From the NCBI GenBank assembly GCA_035284745.1, contig JAYKIL010000031.1, positions 62,001 to 126,000 on the forward strand: a DNA stretch of 64,000 nucleotides, given 5' to 3'. Shown here one piece after another: positions 16,812 through 26,661 of the stretch; position 1 is the first letter of the stretch; every line of letters begins with the position of its first letter. Origin of the DNA: JAYKJB01 sp035284745 [NCBI: Candidatus Sericytochromatia bacterium]. Its GTDB lineage: Bacteria > Cyanobacteriota > Sericytochromatia > S15B-MN24. Below the pieces are notes generated by a model. That model was not told the DNA's origin. It ran no database searches and saw nothing but the letters and a program-made list of their open reading frames with translations. The position numbers were made by a program, and so were the translations under genes.

Positions 16812-18253
16812 GTTTGGTTCACATCATTGATCGGCTCCCACGCGGTGGTGCCGTCCTTCTGATCGATGAGGCGTATTTGAATGCCTGTCAGCCGATCTCG
16901 GATGGTGTCGGCCAAACTCCAATTTTTTTGCGCCTTCGCCGCTGCCCTCGCTTCAATCAAAATTTCAAGCAACGCTGTTGAGTGATCACCCAAAGGGGAT
17001 ACTTCCACGGCAGGGGGCGACAAATCAAGGCCGAGAACAGTTTGGGCCAATTCACGAATGCGCGTCACCGCCGGCCGTAGCGAGTATGCTAAGGGCTGGG
17101 GTTCCTGTGTCAAGCGGCGCAAGTTGTTCGTCATAGAGTGCAGGTGGGCCAGGGCTGAGGCCGTGTTGAAGTCCTGACATAAGGCCTCTTCGAAGCCCTG
17201 TGTCACGCTTTTTTCCAATACTTCGGCCTCAGGCGCATCCTTTTCCCGTTCAGCGTGGGAAGCAGCCTCGATTCGAGCCAGGTTTTCACGCCACTTGGCA
17301 AGCCCGCTGGCGGCTCCCCGAATGGCTTCCTCCGTGAAGTCTAGATCGCTGCGATAGAGAGTCTGCAGCATAAAATAACGAAGCGGCTGGGCCCCAAAAG
17401 TCGCAATGACCTCTCGTGCAGTGCGGATGTTGCCCAGGGACTTGCTCATTTTTTCTGAGCCCATATTTAGAAACCCGGTATGCATCCATACTCGGGCAAA
17501 GGGTTTCCCAGTCAAACCCTCTGACTGTGCGATTTCATTTTCGTGGTGTGGAAACTTTAAATCTTTTCCCCCCGCGTGAATATCGATGGTATCACCCAGA
17601 ATGCGGCGGACCATCGCAGAACATTCGATGTGCCACCCAGGGCGTCCGGGTCCCCAAGGACTTTCCCAAAAGGGTTCGTCCTGCTTCGCTGCTTTCCAAA
17701 GTGCGAAGTCTGCGGGGTCGTGCTTTCTGAGGTCTACTTCCACGCGGGCGCCTGCCTCGTTGTCCTCTCCGCCGCGACCCGACAATTTTCCATACTCAGA
17801 GAAACCTGCGACCCGAAAATAGACATCCCCCCCGACCGCGTACGCCAGATTTTTGTCAATCAGCCCCTTGATGTGTTCTATCATTTGAGGCACGGTGTCC
17901 GTTGCCCGGGGATATTCCGTGGCCCGCTGAACGCCCAGCGCATCCATATCAGTAAAGTATTCTTGCGTGTATTTCTCTGCCAGTTCACGGGGCGTTACAC
18001 CTTCTGTGTGTGCGCGGGCAATGATTTTGTCGTCGATATCCGTAAAATTCTGGACGAACTGGACCTCGAAACCGAGTTGCTGAAGGAAGCGTCGGAAGAC
18101 GTCCCAAATTAAAAATGTTCTTGCATTGCCAATGTGAAGAAGGCCGTATACGGTTGGTCCGCACACGTACATTGAGACCCGTCCTGATTCCCGGGGCTCA
18201 AATTCTTCAATACGCTTAGACAGGCTGTTGAACAGTCGCAGGGCCGGCGGCAA
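16808..18253 (-). CDS. cysS: Cysteinyl-tRNA synthetase
   Basis: A 481-residue class I aminoacyl-tRNA synthetase that charges tRNA-Cys. Visible landmarks are the zinc/substrate motif YVCGPTVY, the HIGH box as HIGNARTF, DIHAGGKDLKFPHHENEIAQSE and the KMSKS loop EKMSKSLGN. Length is typical. It lies 2 bases after cysE, which keeps cysteine synthesis and cysteine use under one transcript. Confidence 0.97.
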   Translation of the reverse strand: MPPALRLFNSLSKRIEEFEPRESGRVSMYVCGPTVYGLLHIGNARTFLIWDVFRRFLQQLGFEVQFVQNFTDIDDKIIARAHTEGVTPRELAEKYTQEYFTDMDALGVQRATEYPRATDTVPQMIEHIKGLIDKNLAYAVGGDVYFRVAGFSEYGKLSGRGGEDNEAGARVEVDLRKHDPADFALWKAAKQDEPFWESPWGPGRPGWHIECSAMVRRILGDTIDIHAGGKDLKFPHHENEIAQSEGLTGKPFARVWMHTGFLNMGSEKMSKSLGNIRTAREVIATFGAQPLRYFMLQTLYRSDLDFTEEAIRGAASGLAKWRENLARIEAASHAEREKDAPEAEVLEKSVTQGFEEALCQDFNTASALAHLHSMTNNLRRLTQEPQPLAYSLRPAVTRIRELAQTVLGLDLSPPAVEVSPLGDHSTALLEILIEARAAAKAQKNWSLADTIRDRLTGIQIRLIDQKDGTTAWEPINDVNQT

Positions 18254-18255
18254 GC

Positions 18256-18939
18256 TTAACTCCCCCGCTTCAGTTCGCGGTTTTCTTGGCGGAGGCGGTC
18301 CACCTCTGCTTCGATTTGTGACAGGCGATCCTGCATGGCGGCGAGGATTCCCATGGTCGGATCGGGAAGGTTAATCTGCATGGCCGGGTCAGGCGTTTTG
18401 GGGTGCTCTGGTGAGGACACCACCCTGCCCGGAATCCCTACCACCGTCGCGCCTGCAGGCACAGCACGAGTGACCACAGAGCCAGACCCGATAAAGGCTC
18501 CGTCACCCACTTCAAATGCCCCCAGCACCTTTGCCCCTGAGCCAATGACGACGTTCCGACCAATGGTCGGGTGTCTTTTCACCTTTTGCAGGCTTGTGCC
18601 CCCCAAGGTGACCCCCTGATAGATCATACAGCCTTCGCCGACCTCGGCGGTTTCTCCGATGACAACACCCATGCCATGGTCGATGAATACGCCGCGCGAG
18701 ATAGCCGCACCGGGGTGAATCTCGATCCCAGTGCACCAGCGGTTGAGGTGAGAAATAAAACGCGGCACCCACGGAATTCCCGCTTGATGCAAGTCGTGCG
18801 CGACGCGATGCACTGCCAGTGCGTGCAAGCCCGGGTAGCAGGTCCATACCTCGGTCCACGAACGGGCTGCTGGGTCTCTTCGCCAAATGGCTTCGGCATC
18901 GGCCTTCAGGTCCAACAGCCAATCCAGGGGTGAGCGCAA
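18256..18939 (-). CDS. cysE: Serine O-acetyltransferase
   Basis: A 227-residue enzyme making O-acetylserine for cysteine synthesis. The short N-terminal helical domain and the left-handed beta-helix of hexapeptide repeats (IEIHPGAAIS, VFIDHGMGVVIGETAEVGE, YQGVTLGGTS, PTIGRNVVIGSGAKVLG) are those of the CysE/EpsC type. The catalytic His sits in IDHGMG. The tail after about residue 180 ends in a predicted coiled coil (MQDRLSQIEAEVDRLRQENRELK). It starts 2 bases after dnaJ ends. Confidence 0.95.
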   Translation of the reverse strand: MRSPLDWLLDLKADAEAIWRRDPAARSWTEVWTCYPGLHALAVHRVAHDLHQAGIPWVPRFISHLNRWCTGIEIHPGAAISRGVFIDHGMGVVIGETAEVGEGCMIYQGVTLGGTSLQKVKRHPTIGRNVVIGSGAKVLGAFEVGDGAFIGSGSVVTRAVPAGATVVGIPGRVVSSPEHPKTPDPAMQINLPDPTMGILAAMQDRLSQIEAEVDRLRQENRELKRGS

Positions 18940-18941
18940 CG

Positions 18942-20075
18942 TTAAGAACCTCCGAAAGCCTTCTTTATGCCATCAAGAATTCCTGAATGGCCACGTTTTT
19001 CAGCCTTTCCCGTCCGAAGTTCCTCCAGTCGTTCGAGCAACTCGATTTCCTCTGGAGTGAGGTGCGTCGGAACCTGAACGACCACTTCAACGTGCAGATC
19101 CCCTCGCCGTTGGGATGCCCCGAGATAGGGCACGCCTTGGCCTCTCAAGTCAAAGACTGTCCCCGTCTGGGTCCCCGCAGGGATGAGGAGCTTCTGAGGT
19201 TCTTCCATCGTCGGTACGTCAATTTCAGTGCCCAGAGCCGCTTGAGCGTAAGAAATAGGAATCGACAGGTAAAGTTCGGTATCGCGACGTTTGAACTGTT
19301 TGTCCGAGAGAACGTGGAGGACGATAAAGAGGTCCCCGGGAGGGCCGTTACGGCTTCCCGCATCTCCTTCCCCGGTCACCCGCAGGCGTGCACCTGTATC
19401 AACCCCCGGCGGAATTTTGACCTTGAGTTGCTTGTCCGAAGCTTTCTTGCCCTCTCCGCGACACGCCGTGCACGGATTGTCGATCGTTTGACCTTCACCT
19501 TTACAGCGAGGGCAGATGGCACTTTGGGCAAATTGACCAAACGGCGTCCGATGAATTTGTTGAACCTGTCCTTGCCCCTTGCACGTTGAGCAGCTAGAGG
19601 CCTGGGTTCCTTTTTTGGCACCCGAACCCGTACAGGTTGCGCACGTCTCGAGATGCTTGATGTCGACCGTTTTCTCCGCGCCGAAAATCGCGTCACGGAA
19701 AGTAATGTCGAGGTCTAAACGAAGGTCTGAGCCCCTTTCCGGGCCCCGGCGGCGTGAACGCCCCCCCATGCTCCCCCCGAAGAAGGCTTCGAAAATGTCG
19801 CCAAGACCCCCACCGCCAAAACCGTTGAAGTCGAAACCTCCCTCGAAGCCTTGACCTCCCGGACCTGCGTGACCAAATTGATCATACATCGCCCGTTTTT
19901 GCGGATCGCTCAGGGTTTCATAGGCCTCTGTGATGGACTTGAATTTGTCCTCGGCCCCTTTTTCTTTATTGACATCTGGGTGGTATTTACGCGCAAGTTT
20001 TCGGTACGACTTCTTAATGTCGTCTTCGCTGGCCCCTTTAGCGAGCCCCAATAATTCATAGTAATCGGTTTTCAT
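18942..20075 (-). CDS. dnaJ: Chaperone DnaJ
   Basis: A 377-residue Hsp40 that delivers substrates to DnaK and stimulates its ATPase. It has the J-domain with HPD (YHPDVNKE, residues about 31-37), a Gly/Phe-rich linker (about 70-110), four CxxCxGxG zinc repeats ([32 protein letters not shown]) and the two C-terminal substrate domains. A terminator separates it from dnaK, so its expression may partly uncouple from the heat-shock transcript. Confidence 0.97.
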   Translation of the reverse strand: MKTDYYELLGLAKGASEDDIKKSYRKLARKYHPDVNKEKGAEDKFKSITEAYETLSDPQKRAMYDQFGHAGPGGQGFEGGFDFNGFGGGGLGDIFEAFFGGSMGGRSRRRGPERGSDLRLDLDITFRDAIFGAEKTVDIKHLETCATCTGSGAKKGTQASSCSTCKGQGQVQQIHRTPFGQFAQSAICPRCKGEGQTIDNPCTACRGEGKKASDKQLKVKIPPGVDTGARLRVTGEGDAGSRNGPPGDLFIVLHVLSDKQFKRRDTELYLSIPISYAQAALGTEIDVPTMEEPQKLLIPAGTQTGTVFDLRGQGVPYLGASQRRGDLHVEVVVQVPTHLTPEEIELLERLEELRTGKAEKRGHSGILDGIKKAFGGS

Positions 20076-20124
20076 TTTGCACCGACCGGTGGACAGGCCG
20101 TCTCAAAAACGGCAAGGGTTTTAG

Positions 20125-20154
20125 AAAACGGGCCCGAGCGCCAAGCCCGGGCCC
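20125..20154 (-). terminator. Rho-independent terminator between dnaK and dnaJ
   Basis: On the minus strand a perfect 7-bp GC stem (GGGCCCG/CGGGCCC, arms at 20148-20154 and 20130-20136) is followed by GTTTTCTAAAA. It starts 7 bases after the dnaK stop. It should stop or attenuate transcripts coming from the hrcA promoter before dnaJ. Confidence 0.75.
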
Positions 20155-20161
20155 TGCGCAT

Positions 20162-22057
20162 TTACTTGACTTCCTCGTAGTCGGCGTCAACCACGTTGTC
20201 GTCAGCGGCACCCCCGTCTGACGGTTCGGCCCCGCTGCCATCCGGCGATGGCGCAGCCCCGCTCTGTGCGTACAAAGAAGCCGTGACCGCGTAAATCGCT
20301 TTTTGCAGGTCATCCGTTTTTTCTTTCAACACCTCGAAGTCCTCCGTGTCGAGAACCTCTTTGAGCGCGCCCAACGCTTCGGTGACTTCGTCCTTCAGTT
20401 CCTGCGACGCTTTCTCGCCGGATTCTTTGAGGATCTTCTCAGCAGAGTAAATCGCCGCATCCGCAAGGTTACGCCCTTCGATCAGGTCACGACGCTTACG
20501 GTCCTCTTCTGCAAATTTCTCCGCTTCGAGGGTCATGCGATCGATCTCGTCTTTCGACAAGCCGCCGTTGTTGGTGATGGTGATCTTTTGCTCGTTATTG
20601 GTGGCCTTGTCTCGCGCGGACACGTTTACGATGCCGTTCGCATCGATATCAAACGTGACTTCGATTTGAGGCACACCCCGAGGCGCCGGCGGAATACCGG
20701 TCAGGTGGAATTTGCCCAGCGTCTTGTTGTCGGCGGACATTTCACGTTCACCTTGCAAGACGTGCACTTCTACCGCCGTCTGGCCGTCAGCCGCGGTGGA
20801 GAAGGTTTGTGTCTTGCTGGTGGGGATGGTGGTATTGCGCTCGATGAGCTTAGTGAACACGCCCCCCAATGTCTCGATGCCAAGCGACAAAGGCGTGACG
20901 TCAAGCAGCAAGAGATCCTTCTTTTCCCCGGCCAAAACGCCCGCTTGGATGGCAGCGCCCAACGCGACTGCTTCATCTGGATTGACGGACTTGTCAGGCT
21001 CTTTGCCTAGATACTTGCGAATGGCGTCTTGAACGGCGGGAATCCGGGTCGAGCCGCCCACCAAAAGAACCTTGTCGATTTGCTCTGGCTTGAGACCCGA
21101 GTCGTTCATCGCTGAACGAACGGGACCCATCGTCGCCTCTACCAAGTCAGCGGTCATCTCATCGAATTTAGCGCGTGTCAAGTTCAGGTTCAGGTGCTTG
21201 GGCCCCGAAGCATCTGCCGTGATGAACGGCAGGTTAATCTCCGTGCTGACCGTTGCAGACAACTCGATTTTGGCTTTTTCGGCAGCTTCTTTTAAGCGCT
21301 GTAAAGCCATCTTGTCTTTGGCAAGGTCAATGCCTTCTTGTTTTTTGAATTCGGCAATCAGCCATTCCATCACCTTGTTGTCGAAGTCGTCACCGCCCAG
21401 GTGGTTGTTGCCGCTGGTCGCCTTCACTTCGAAAACTCCGTCACCGAGTTCTAGAATTGAGACGTCAAACGTTCCGCCGCCCAAGTCATAGACGATGATG
21501 GTGTGGTCGTGGCCTTTGTCCGCCCCGTAAGCCAGCGCCGAGGCCGTCGGCTCGTTAATGATTCGGAGAACTTCCAAGCCAGCAATCGTTCCGGCATCTT
21601 TGGTGGCCTGACGTTGCGCGTCGTTGAAGTAAGCCGGGCAAGTGATGACAGCTTTGGTCACTTTCTCGCCCAAATAAGCCTCAGCATCTGCCTTCAGCTT
21701 CTGTAGAATGATGGCTGAAATTTGCTGAGGGGTGTGGGTTTCTTGGCCGATCTGAACCACCGGAACACCCCCAGCACCCTGTACTGTCTTGTAGGGCACC
21801 ACGGAACGTTCCGAGGACGTATCTTGCCAACTCCGTCCGATGAATCGCTTGATTGAGAAGATCGTGTTCTCGGGGTTGGTAATCGCCTGACGCTTGGCAA
21901 CCTGGCCGACGAGGCGTTCGCCAGTTTTGGTAAAACCCACGACAGAGGGCGTTGTGCGGTTGCCCTCGGCGTTCGGGATAACCACCGGCTTGCCGCCCTC
22001 GAGCACGCACACGCACGAGTTTGTCGTGCCAAGATCGATGCCGATCACTTTGCTCAT
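20162..22057 (-). CDS. dnaK: Chaperone DnaK (Hsp70)
   Basis: A 631-residue ATP-dependent chaperone. The ATG at 22057 has an AGGAGA site 7 bases upstream and begins [16 protein letters not shown], the family start; the frame upstream of it is spurious. Nucleotide-binding motifs [15 protein letters not shown] and [13 protein letters not shown] are intact, as is the linker [16 protein letters not shown]. The tail is Gly/Ala/Asp-rich and ends EEVK. It follows grpE by 22 bases. Confidence 0.98.
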   Translation of the reverse strand: MSKVIGIDLGTTNSCVCVLEGGKPVVIPNAEGNRTTPSVVGFTKTGERLVGQVAKRQAITNPENTIFSIKRFIGRSWQDTSSERSVVPYKTVQGAGGVPVVQIGQETHTPQQISAIILQKLKADAEAYLGEKVTKAVITCPAYFNDAQRQATKDAGTIAGLEVLRIINEPTASALAYGADKGHDHTIIVYDLGGGTFDVSILELGDGVFEVKATSGNNHLGGDDFDNKVMEWLIAEFKKQEGIDLAKDKMALQRLKEAAEKAKIELSATVSTEINLPFITADASGPKHLNLNLTRAKFDEMTADLVEATMGPVRSAMNDSGLKPEQIDKVLLVGGSTRIPAVQDAIRKYLGKEPDKSVNPDEAVALGAAIQAGVLAGEKKDLLLLDVTPLSLGIETLGGVFTKLIERNTTIPTSKTQTFSTAADGQTAVEVHVLQGEREMSADNKTLGKFHLTGIPPAPRGVPQIEVTFDIDANGIVNVSARDKATNNEQKITITNNGGLSKDEIDRMTLEAEKFAEEDRKRRDLIEGRNLADAAIYSAEKILKESGEKASQELKDEVTEALGALKEVLDTEDFEVLKEKTDDLQKAIYAVTASLYAQSGAAPSPDGSGAEPSDGGAADDNVVDADYEEVK

Positions 22058-22079
22058 TGAAGTATCTCCTTGGGTCGTC

Positions 22080-22781
22080 TTACGACACTGATTCGGACGT
22101 CGCCGAGTCGTTTGGGGTAGTTGGATCATCCGGCGCCGATGCCGACACCGTTATGGCCGGCATAGCCGGGTTATTCGCAATTTTTACCAGGGCATGGCGA
22201 AGCACCTTACCGTGTAAGGTGTAGCCCCGCCGAAACTCTTCCAAAACCGTTTGGTCAGGCTTGTCGTCGGACTCTTCTTGCAGCACCGCTTCGTGCTGGT
22301 TTGGATCGAAAGGCTGCCCGCTCACATTCATGGGAACCACGCCCTCTTTTGATAAGAAATCCAGCACTTGTTTGTAGATCATTTGTACGCCTGTCAACAC
22401 TTGCTGTGGCTCAGTGGCACGCTCTCCGACCTGTAGGGCCCGCTCGAAGTTGTCGAGGACCTCTAAAAACTGTTCCAGTATTCTCTCCCCGGCAGACTTT
22501 ACAAGCGCTTCGCGATCTTGGGTTTGCCGCCGCCGGAAGTTCTCGAAATCGGCGGCCAGTCGCTTCAAGTGGGCTTGTGTATCTTGATGGGCTTCGTCTT
22601 TTGCCAGCAACTGGGCCCGTAAGTCATCCACGACCGCTTGGAGTCCCGTGGCATCTGAGGGTACTTCGCCCACAGGTGGCATCGTGTTCTCTCGGACGTC
22701 CGTGGGCGCCTCGGTGTCTACAGCGTTTGAGTCTGAATGTTCGGTAGGATGAGCAGTTGACTGCATATCTTCCACGTTCAC
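22080..22781 (-). CDS. grpE: Nucleotide exchange factor GrpE
   Basis: A 233-residue co-chaperone that releases ADP from DnaK. The GTG at 22781 is chosen because GGAGG lies 6 bases upstream; an internal ATG six codons on is possible. An acidic disordered N-terminus leads into the long coiled coil ([20 protein letters not shown]) and the beta-domain with the family signature ([30 protein letters not shown]). The C-terminal tail is Thr/Ser-rich. Confidence 0.95.
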   Translation of the reverse strand: MNVEDMQSTAHPTEHSDSNAVDTEAPTDVRENTMPPVGEVPSDATGLQAVVDDLRAQLLAKDEAHQDTQAHLKRLAADFENFRRRQTQDREALVKSAGERILEQFLEVLDNFERALQVGERATEPQQVLTGVQMIYKQVLDFLSKEGVVPMNVSGQPFDPNQHEAVLQEESDDKPDQTVLEEFRRGYTLHGKVLRHALVKIANNPAMPAITVSASAPDDPTTPNDSATSESVS

Positions 22782-22872
22782 TTCTGTCCTCCCAACGGGC
22801 TTCGGCCAATGCCTGATGTACTTCCTTTTAAGCAGATAAAGCACGCCATTTTAACACACGCTCAACGGTTCT

Positions 22873-23919
22873 TTACGCTCCGGGATAACCGAACAGGCGG
22901 GAGAGCGTGCGTGTGAGATGCTGCGCCATTGTCTCAACGGCGGCAATTGCGCGAGGATATCCCAGGCGAGTAGGGCCCATGACACCGACTTCGCCAAACA
23001 CCTGGTGGCCGATCGAGTAAGGGGCGGTGACCACACTGCACTCGTGCAGATCGGCCAGAGGAATCTCTCTCCCTATCAACACCCGGGCAATTTCTGTTTC
23101 AGTCGAGCCCGCTTGCGACATCACGTTGGCGAGGGCACTCTCCCGTTCCAACAAGCTCAGCAAAGACCGTATCTTGTTCAGTTCGCCAAATTCCGGTTGT
23201 TCGGCCAGGAAACTCGCGTTGGCCACGAAGACACGGTCTTGCGTGGGGGCCGGCGCCATAATTTTGGCCAGTAACGCCTCCAGTACCGAAGCGTACTCAC
23301 TCAGTTCTTCGCACATGGCGCCAACCAACTGCGCGGTGAGGCCGTTGAGTGGCTGGTTACGAAGGTGAAAATTCAAAAAGTTGGTGAGTGTCGCCATTTC
23401 ACCTTCACCCATGGGGGTTGGCAGAACAACCCGTCGATTCAGGGTGCCGCCCCGATCGGTCACGACAACGACAAGCGCCTCTTGGGCGCTCAGCGGAAGA
23501 ACCTGAACGAATTTTAGCCGGGCAGATTGTTGTTGGGGCGCTCGTACAATGGCGGTGCATTGGGCCAGAACCGCCGTTATTTTCGCAGTGTGCTGAAGAA
23601 TTTCGTACAAGTCGTTTTCATCAAAAGTGAAGCGCTCAAGAATTCCCAAATCTTCTTTTGGAAAGTCCCCAACCCTCTCCATCAAGACATCGACGAAAAT
23701 TCGGTACCCTGCATCGGAAGGAATTCGCCCGGCAGAGGTGTGGGGCTGTCTGAGGAGACCTTCATCCTCTAGGTCGGCCATTTCGTTCCGCAGCGTGGCC
23801 GGGGAAAGCCCAAAGTCAAACTTTTTGGCGAGAACCCGCGAGCCCACGGGTTCCGCCGTCAGGATGTAGTCTTCGATTAAAGCCTTCAAAATGGCTTGCT
23901 GTCGAGATGATAGCAACAT
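22873..23919 (-). CDS. hrcA: Heat-inducible transcription repressor HrcA
   Basis: A 348-residue repressor that binds CIRCE and is titrated by GroEL in other bacteria. The ATG at 23919 (MLLSSRQQAILKALIEDY) is chosen over the ATG at 23937, which falls within the CIRCE element. The winged helix (EPVGSRVLAKKFDFGLSPATLRNEMADLEDEGLL) and the HrcA domain with HTSAGRIPSDAGYR and the C-terminal IGHQVFGEVGVMGPTRLGYPRAI are complete. The gene heads grpE-dnaK and is autoregulated through the adjacent CIRCE. Confidence 0.97.
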   Translation of the reverse strand: MLLSSRQQAILKALIEDYILTAEPVGSRVLAKKFDFGLSPATLRNEMADLEDEGLLRQPHTSAGRIPSDAGYRIFVDVLMERVGDFPKEDLGILERFTFDENDLYEILQHTAKITAVLAQCTAIVRAPQQQSARLKFVQVLPLSAQEALVVVVTDRGGTLNRRVVLPTPMGEGEMATLTNFLNFHLRNQPLNGLTAQLVGAMCEELSEYASVLEALLAKIMAPAPTQDRVFVANASFLAEQPEFGELNKIRSLLSLLERESALANVMSQAGSTETEIARVLIGREIPLADLHECSVVTAPYSIGHQVFGEVGVMGPTRLGYPRAIAAVETMAQHLTRTLSRLFGYPGA

Positions 23920-23930
23920 CACAAAACTGT

Positions 23931-23957
23931 TTAGCACTCAGAGTGGGCGAGTGCTAA
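23931..23957 (-). promoter_or_regulatory. CIRCE operator
   Basis: An exact 9-9-9 inverted repeat, TTAGCACTC-N9-GAGTGCTAA, matching the consensus without mismatch. It lies 11 bases upstream of the hrcA start codon and directly downstream of the promoter, so HrcA binding would block transcription of hrcA-grpE-dnaK. Confidence 0.98.
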
Positions 23958-23958
23958 T

Positions 23959-23987
23959 AGCCTAAGGGTTTAGTCTCGTTGTGTCAA
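23959..23987 (-). promoter_or_regulatory. Housekeeping sigma promoter of hrcA-grpE-dnaK
   Basis: Read on the minus strand, a perfect -35 hexamer TTGACA (23982-23987) is followed after exactly 17 bases by TAGGCT (23959-23964), a weak -10 with three matches including the two critical first bases and final T. CIRCE follows at once, the usual arrangement for an HrcA-repressed promoter. Confidence 0.75.
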
Positions 23988-24006
23988 GTGACATGCTTCC
24001 CGGTGA

Positions 24007-26520
24007 TTAGGTCGCAGCAGGCACGTCCTCTGGCACCGTCAACCGACGAATCAATGCCGTGTAATCTTCTATAATCTGGTCCGCTTGCATCGCAGAGTTC
24101 GCGTCGGCGAAAAGGTGGACCACAGGGTCTACGGGATCGGGCAGCACCAAAGCCCAACCGCCTTGGCAGAAGACTTTCACGCCGTCAATGAGTTCCGTTT
24201 GTCCGTGTTTACTTTGCTCAACGAGCACCCGCATGACCGTGCCTTTCTGTTCCCAAGGGCAGGGGACAACCTCGTGCACGTGGTGAAAATCGGGCAGATC
24301 GTCGACCAGGTCCGCGACCGAGCGTCCCGACGCGGCCAAAGCCTCCGCAATTCGGCCTGCCGCCATCATGGCATCATATCCAGGGTGGATAGCAGGGAAG
24401 ATAAACTTACCGTCAAGGTTCCCCGCCATGATGACGCCTTCGTGGCGAGATGCCTCCATCATGGCGCGAGAGTTTACTTTGGTCCGGATCACGGTCGTAC
24501 CAGATTCAGCCGCCACCGATTCAATAATGGAGGGGGCGCTGACCGGAACAACGACCTTCCCGTGAGGGTGCAAGGTTCCAACAAGCCGAACCATCAGGAC
24601 CAAAAGGCGCCCCGAGCTAATGATGCGGCCTCGGGGGTCTACCAAATGAAGTCGTTCGGCATTGTCATCAATTTGGAAACCGAAGGTCGCCTTAAGAGCG
24701 AGCACAATATGGCTCAGCTGTTGCCGCAATTCTTCTCTTTGGCGCGGGCTCGGAGGTTGACTCGCGGCGTGCGCGTTTAAAACCACGGTCTCCGCTCCCA
24801 TACGGCCCAGCAAGCCAGGAAGCATCACGTTGCTGAATGAGTTTGCGTAGTCGATGACTATTTTGGGCCGCATCCGCTTCAGGCCCTCTGGGCTGATGGC
24901 GCGACAGTAACCACTGGCATAGTGTTCCGTGACCCTCGCCGGAAACGAGATGTTTCCAATGTCGGCCAAACTGACCCGCCGAAAGTCTTCTTTGAAGAAA
25001 TTCGACTCAATTTTTTTCTCCTCAGCTTTCGATATGGTCATGCCTTTACTGTCCAAGAAGTCAATGACCACTTCGTTTTCGGAGTCGGCCGACATCCGAA
25101 TATGAATTCCTCCCCGCGCGTTGGTCTCTGGCAGGAAAAAACGGGTTATCGGGAGGCTTGTAGATTCTAAGTTGTGAACGTTCACACCAACCGACAGCAG
25201 GCCAGAAATCATTCCTCGGTTGATCATCCTGCTTGCGGGGGTCGAGTCGCGACTGACCGTGACTGAACTGCCCAACGGCAATGTCGCTCCGTAACTGGCG
25301 CCCAGTTTGACCGCGAATTCCGGGGTAATTTCAATGTTGGCCAGGCCTTCAACCCCTGTGGCTCCAAACAAAGTCCGTTGAGCCTGAGAGCCCCAAATCA
25401 GAGAACTTGTGAGGGTCGCACCCGCGTCGATGGTTTTATTTGGCCAGATTTTGACTTCCGGTTTGATTTGCGCCTCTTCACCCACCACACAATCGTTGGC
25501 AACGATGGCGCCCTCCAGTATCACCGCTCCTCGTTTGATGCTAGACCCCTTACCGATCACACAGCCTCTGAGCTGGACCTCTTCTCCGATGTAGACGTTG
25601 TTCCAGATAATGGGACGTTTAAGCGATGACCCCTCGCCGACGATGACGTTATCGCCAAGGACGGTTCCAGGGGTTAGCGTTGCTCCGGCACCAATCTGGC
25701 AATTGTGGCCGATCACTACGGGCCCGCTGATCTGCGCACTGGGGGCAATCACGGTTCCTTCTCCCACCCAAATATTTCCCTCTATGCGCGTGTAACCGTG
25801 GTCAATCGCCACCTTTCCATCCAAGATGTCATAGTGCGCTTGGCGATAGCTTTGGAGGTTCCCAACGTCTTCCCAGTATCCGTCAGCCACATAGCCGTAC
25901 ATCGGGTCTTGGCGTTGAAGCAGCAGGGGAAACAAGTCTTTCGAGAAGTCCACTTCCTGGTCAGGTGGAAGAAGGGCCAGGACTTGGGGTTCGAGGATGT
26001 AGGTGCCCGTGTTAATGGTGTCGGAAAAGACCTCCGACATCGATGGCTTCTCTAAAAAACGCTGAATTCGCCCCTCTTCATCAGTGATAACTACGCCGAA
26101 TTCAAGCGGGTTGTTGACGCGTTTCAAGACAATGGTGGCGAGGCTTTGCTTGGCCTTGTGAAACGCCACCGCTTGGGCCAGGTCGATGTCTGTCAGAGAA
26201 TCTCCTGAGATGACCAGGAAGGTATCGTCCAGAAGGTCTTCGATCGCTTTGACGCAACCGGCCGTACCGAGTGGCATTTTTTCTTCGACGGCATAGCTGA
26301 TTTTTACACCGAAATCGTGTCCGTCACCAAAGTAGTTCTGAATGACGTGGGGCAAGTAATAAAGAGTGATCACAATGTCCGTCACGCCGTGACGCTTCAA
26401 TAAATTAATGATGTGCTCTGCCATCGGCTTCGTCAGCATGGGCACCATTGGCTTTGGAATGTCGCAGGTCAATGGTCGCAGACGCGTGCCAGAACCACCT
26501 GCCATCAATACTGCTTTCAT
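24007..26520 (-). CDS. Fused NDP-sugar pyrophosphorylase / phosphohexomutase-like protein
   Basis: An 837-residue protein. ATG 26520 is preceded by GAGGAGG. Residues 1-230 form a nucleotidyltransferase (VLMAGGSGTRLRPLT, ISGDSLTDIDL, GYWEDVGNL). About 250-370 are left-handed beta-helix repeats. The rest is an alpha-D-phosphohexomutase-like region (VSRDSTPASRM onward), in which the usual phosphoserine motif TASHNP is replaced by ARGGIHIRMS. Such fusions are annotated as mannose-1-phosphate guanylyltransferase or glucose-1-phosphate transferase. The mutase half may be inactive. The product probably supplies an activated sugar to the glycosyltransferase next to it. Confidence 0.85.
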   Translation of the reverse strand: MKAVLMAGGSGTRLRPLTCDIPKPMVPMLTKPMAEHIINLLKRHGVTDIVITLYYLPHVIQNYFGDGHDFGVKISYAVEEKMPLGTAGCVKAIEDLLDDTFLVISGDSLTDIDLAQAVAFHKAKQSLATIVLKRVNNPLEFGVVITDEEGRIQRFLEKPSMSEVFSDTINTGTYILEPQVLALLPPDQEVDFSKDLFPLLLQRQDPMYGYVADGYWEDVGNLQSYRQAHYDILDGKVAIDHGYTRIEGNIWVGEGTVIAPSAQISGPVVIGHNCQIGAGATLTPGTVLGDNVIVGEGSSLKRPIIWNNVYIGEEVQLRGCVIGKGSSIKRGAVILEGAIVANDCVVGEEAQIKPEVKIWPNKTIDAGATLTSSLIWGSQAQRTLFGATGVEGLANIEITPEFAVKLGASYGATLPLGSSVTVSRDSTPASRMINRGMISGLLSVGVNVHNLESTSLPITRFFLPETNARGGIHIRMSADSENEVVIDFLDSKGMTISKAEEKKIESNFFKEDFRRVSLADIGNISFPARVTEHYASGYCRAISPEGLKRMRPKIVIDYANSFSNVMLPGLLGRMGAETVVLNAHAASQPPSPRQREELRQQLSHIVLALKATFGFQIDDNAERLHLVDPRGRIISSGRLLVLMVRLVGTLHPHGKVVVPVSAPSIIESVAAESGTTVIRTKVNSRAMMEASRHEGVIMAGNLDGKFIFPAIHPGYDAMMAAGRIAEALAASGRSVADLVDDLPDFHHVHEVVPCPWEQKGTVMRVLVEQSKHGQTELIDGVKVFCQGGWALVLPDPVDPVVHLFADANSAMQADQIIEDYTALIRRLTVPEDVPAAT

Positions 26521-26661
26521 CGTGTGATCCCTCCTCCTCAAACCGGCAAGCCACCGGTTAGGCACCCTGCAAGAAGCCTTTTCCGGCCACGATTCTACCT
26601 CATCTCACCGGACTTCAAGGTTCAACAAATGGCCTTATCCGACAGTGTGAGGTCTGGCGTT

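Noticed and set aside
23920-23937. Upstream ATG of hrcA at 23937.
   Set aside because: It falls in the CIRCE operator and adds a six-residue extension absent from other HrcA proteins.
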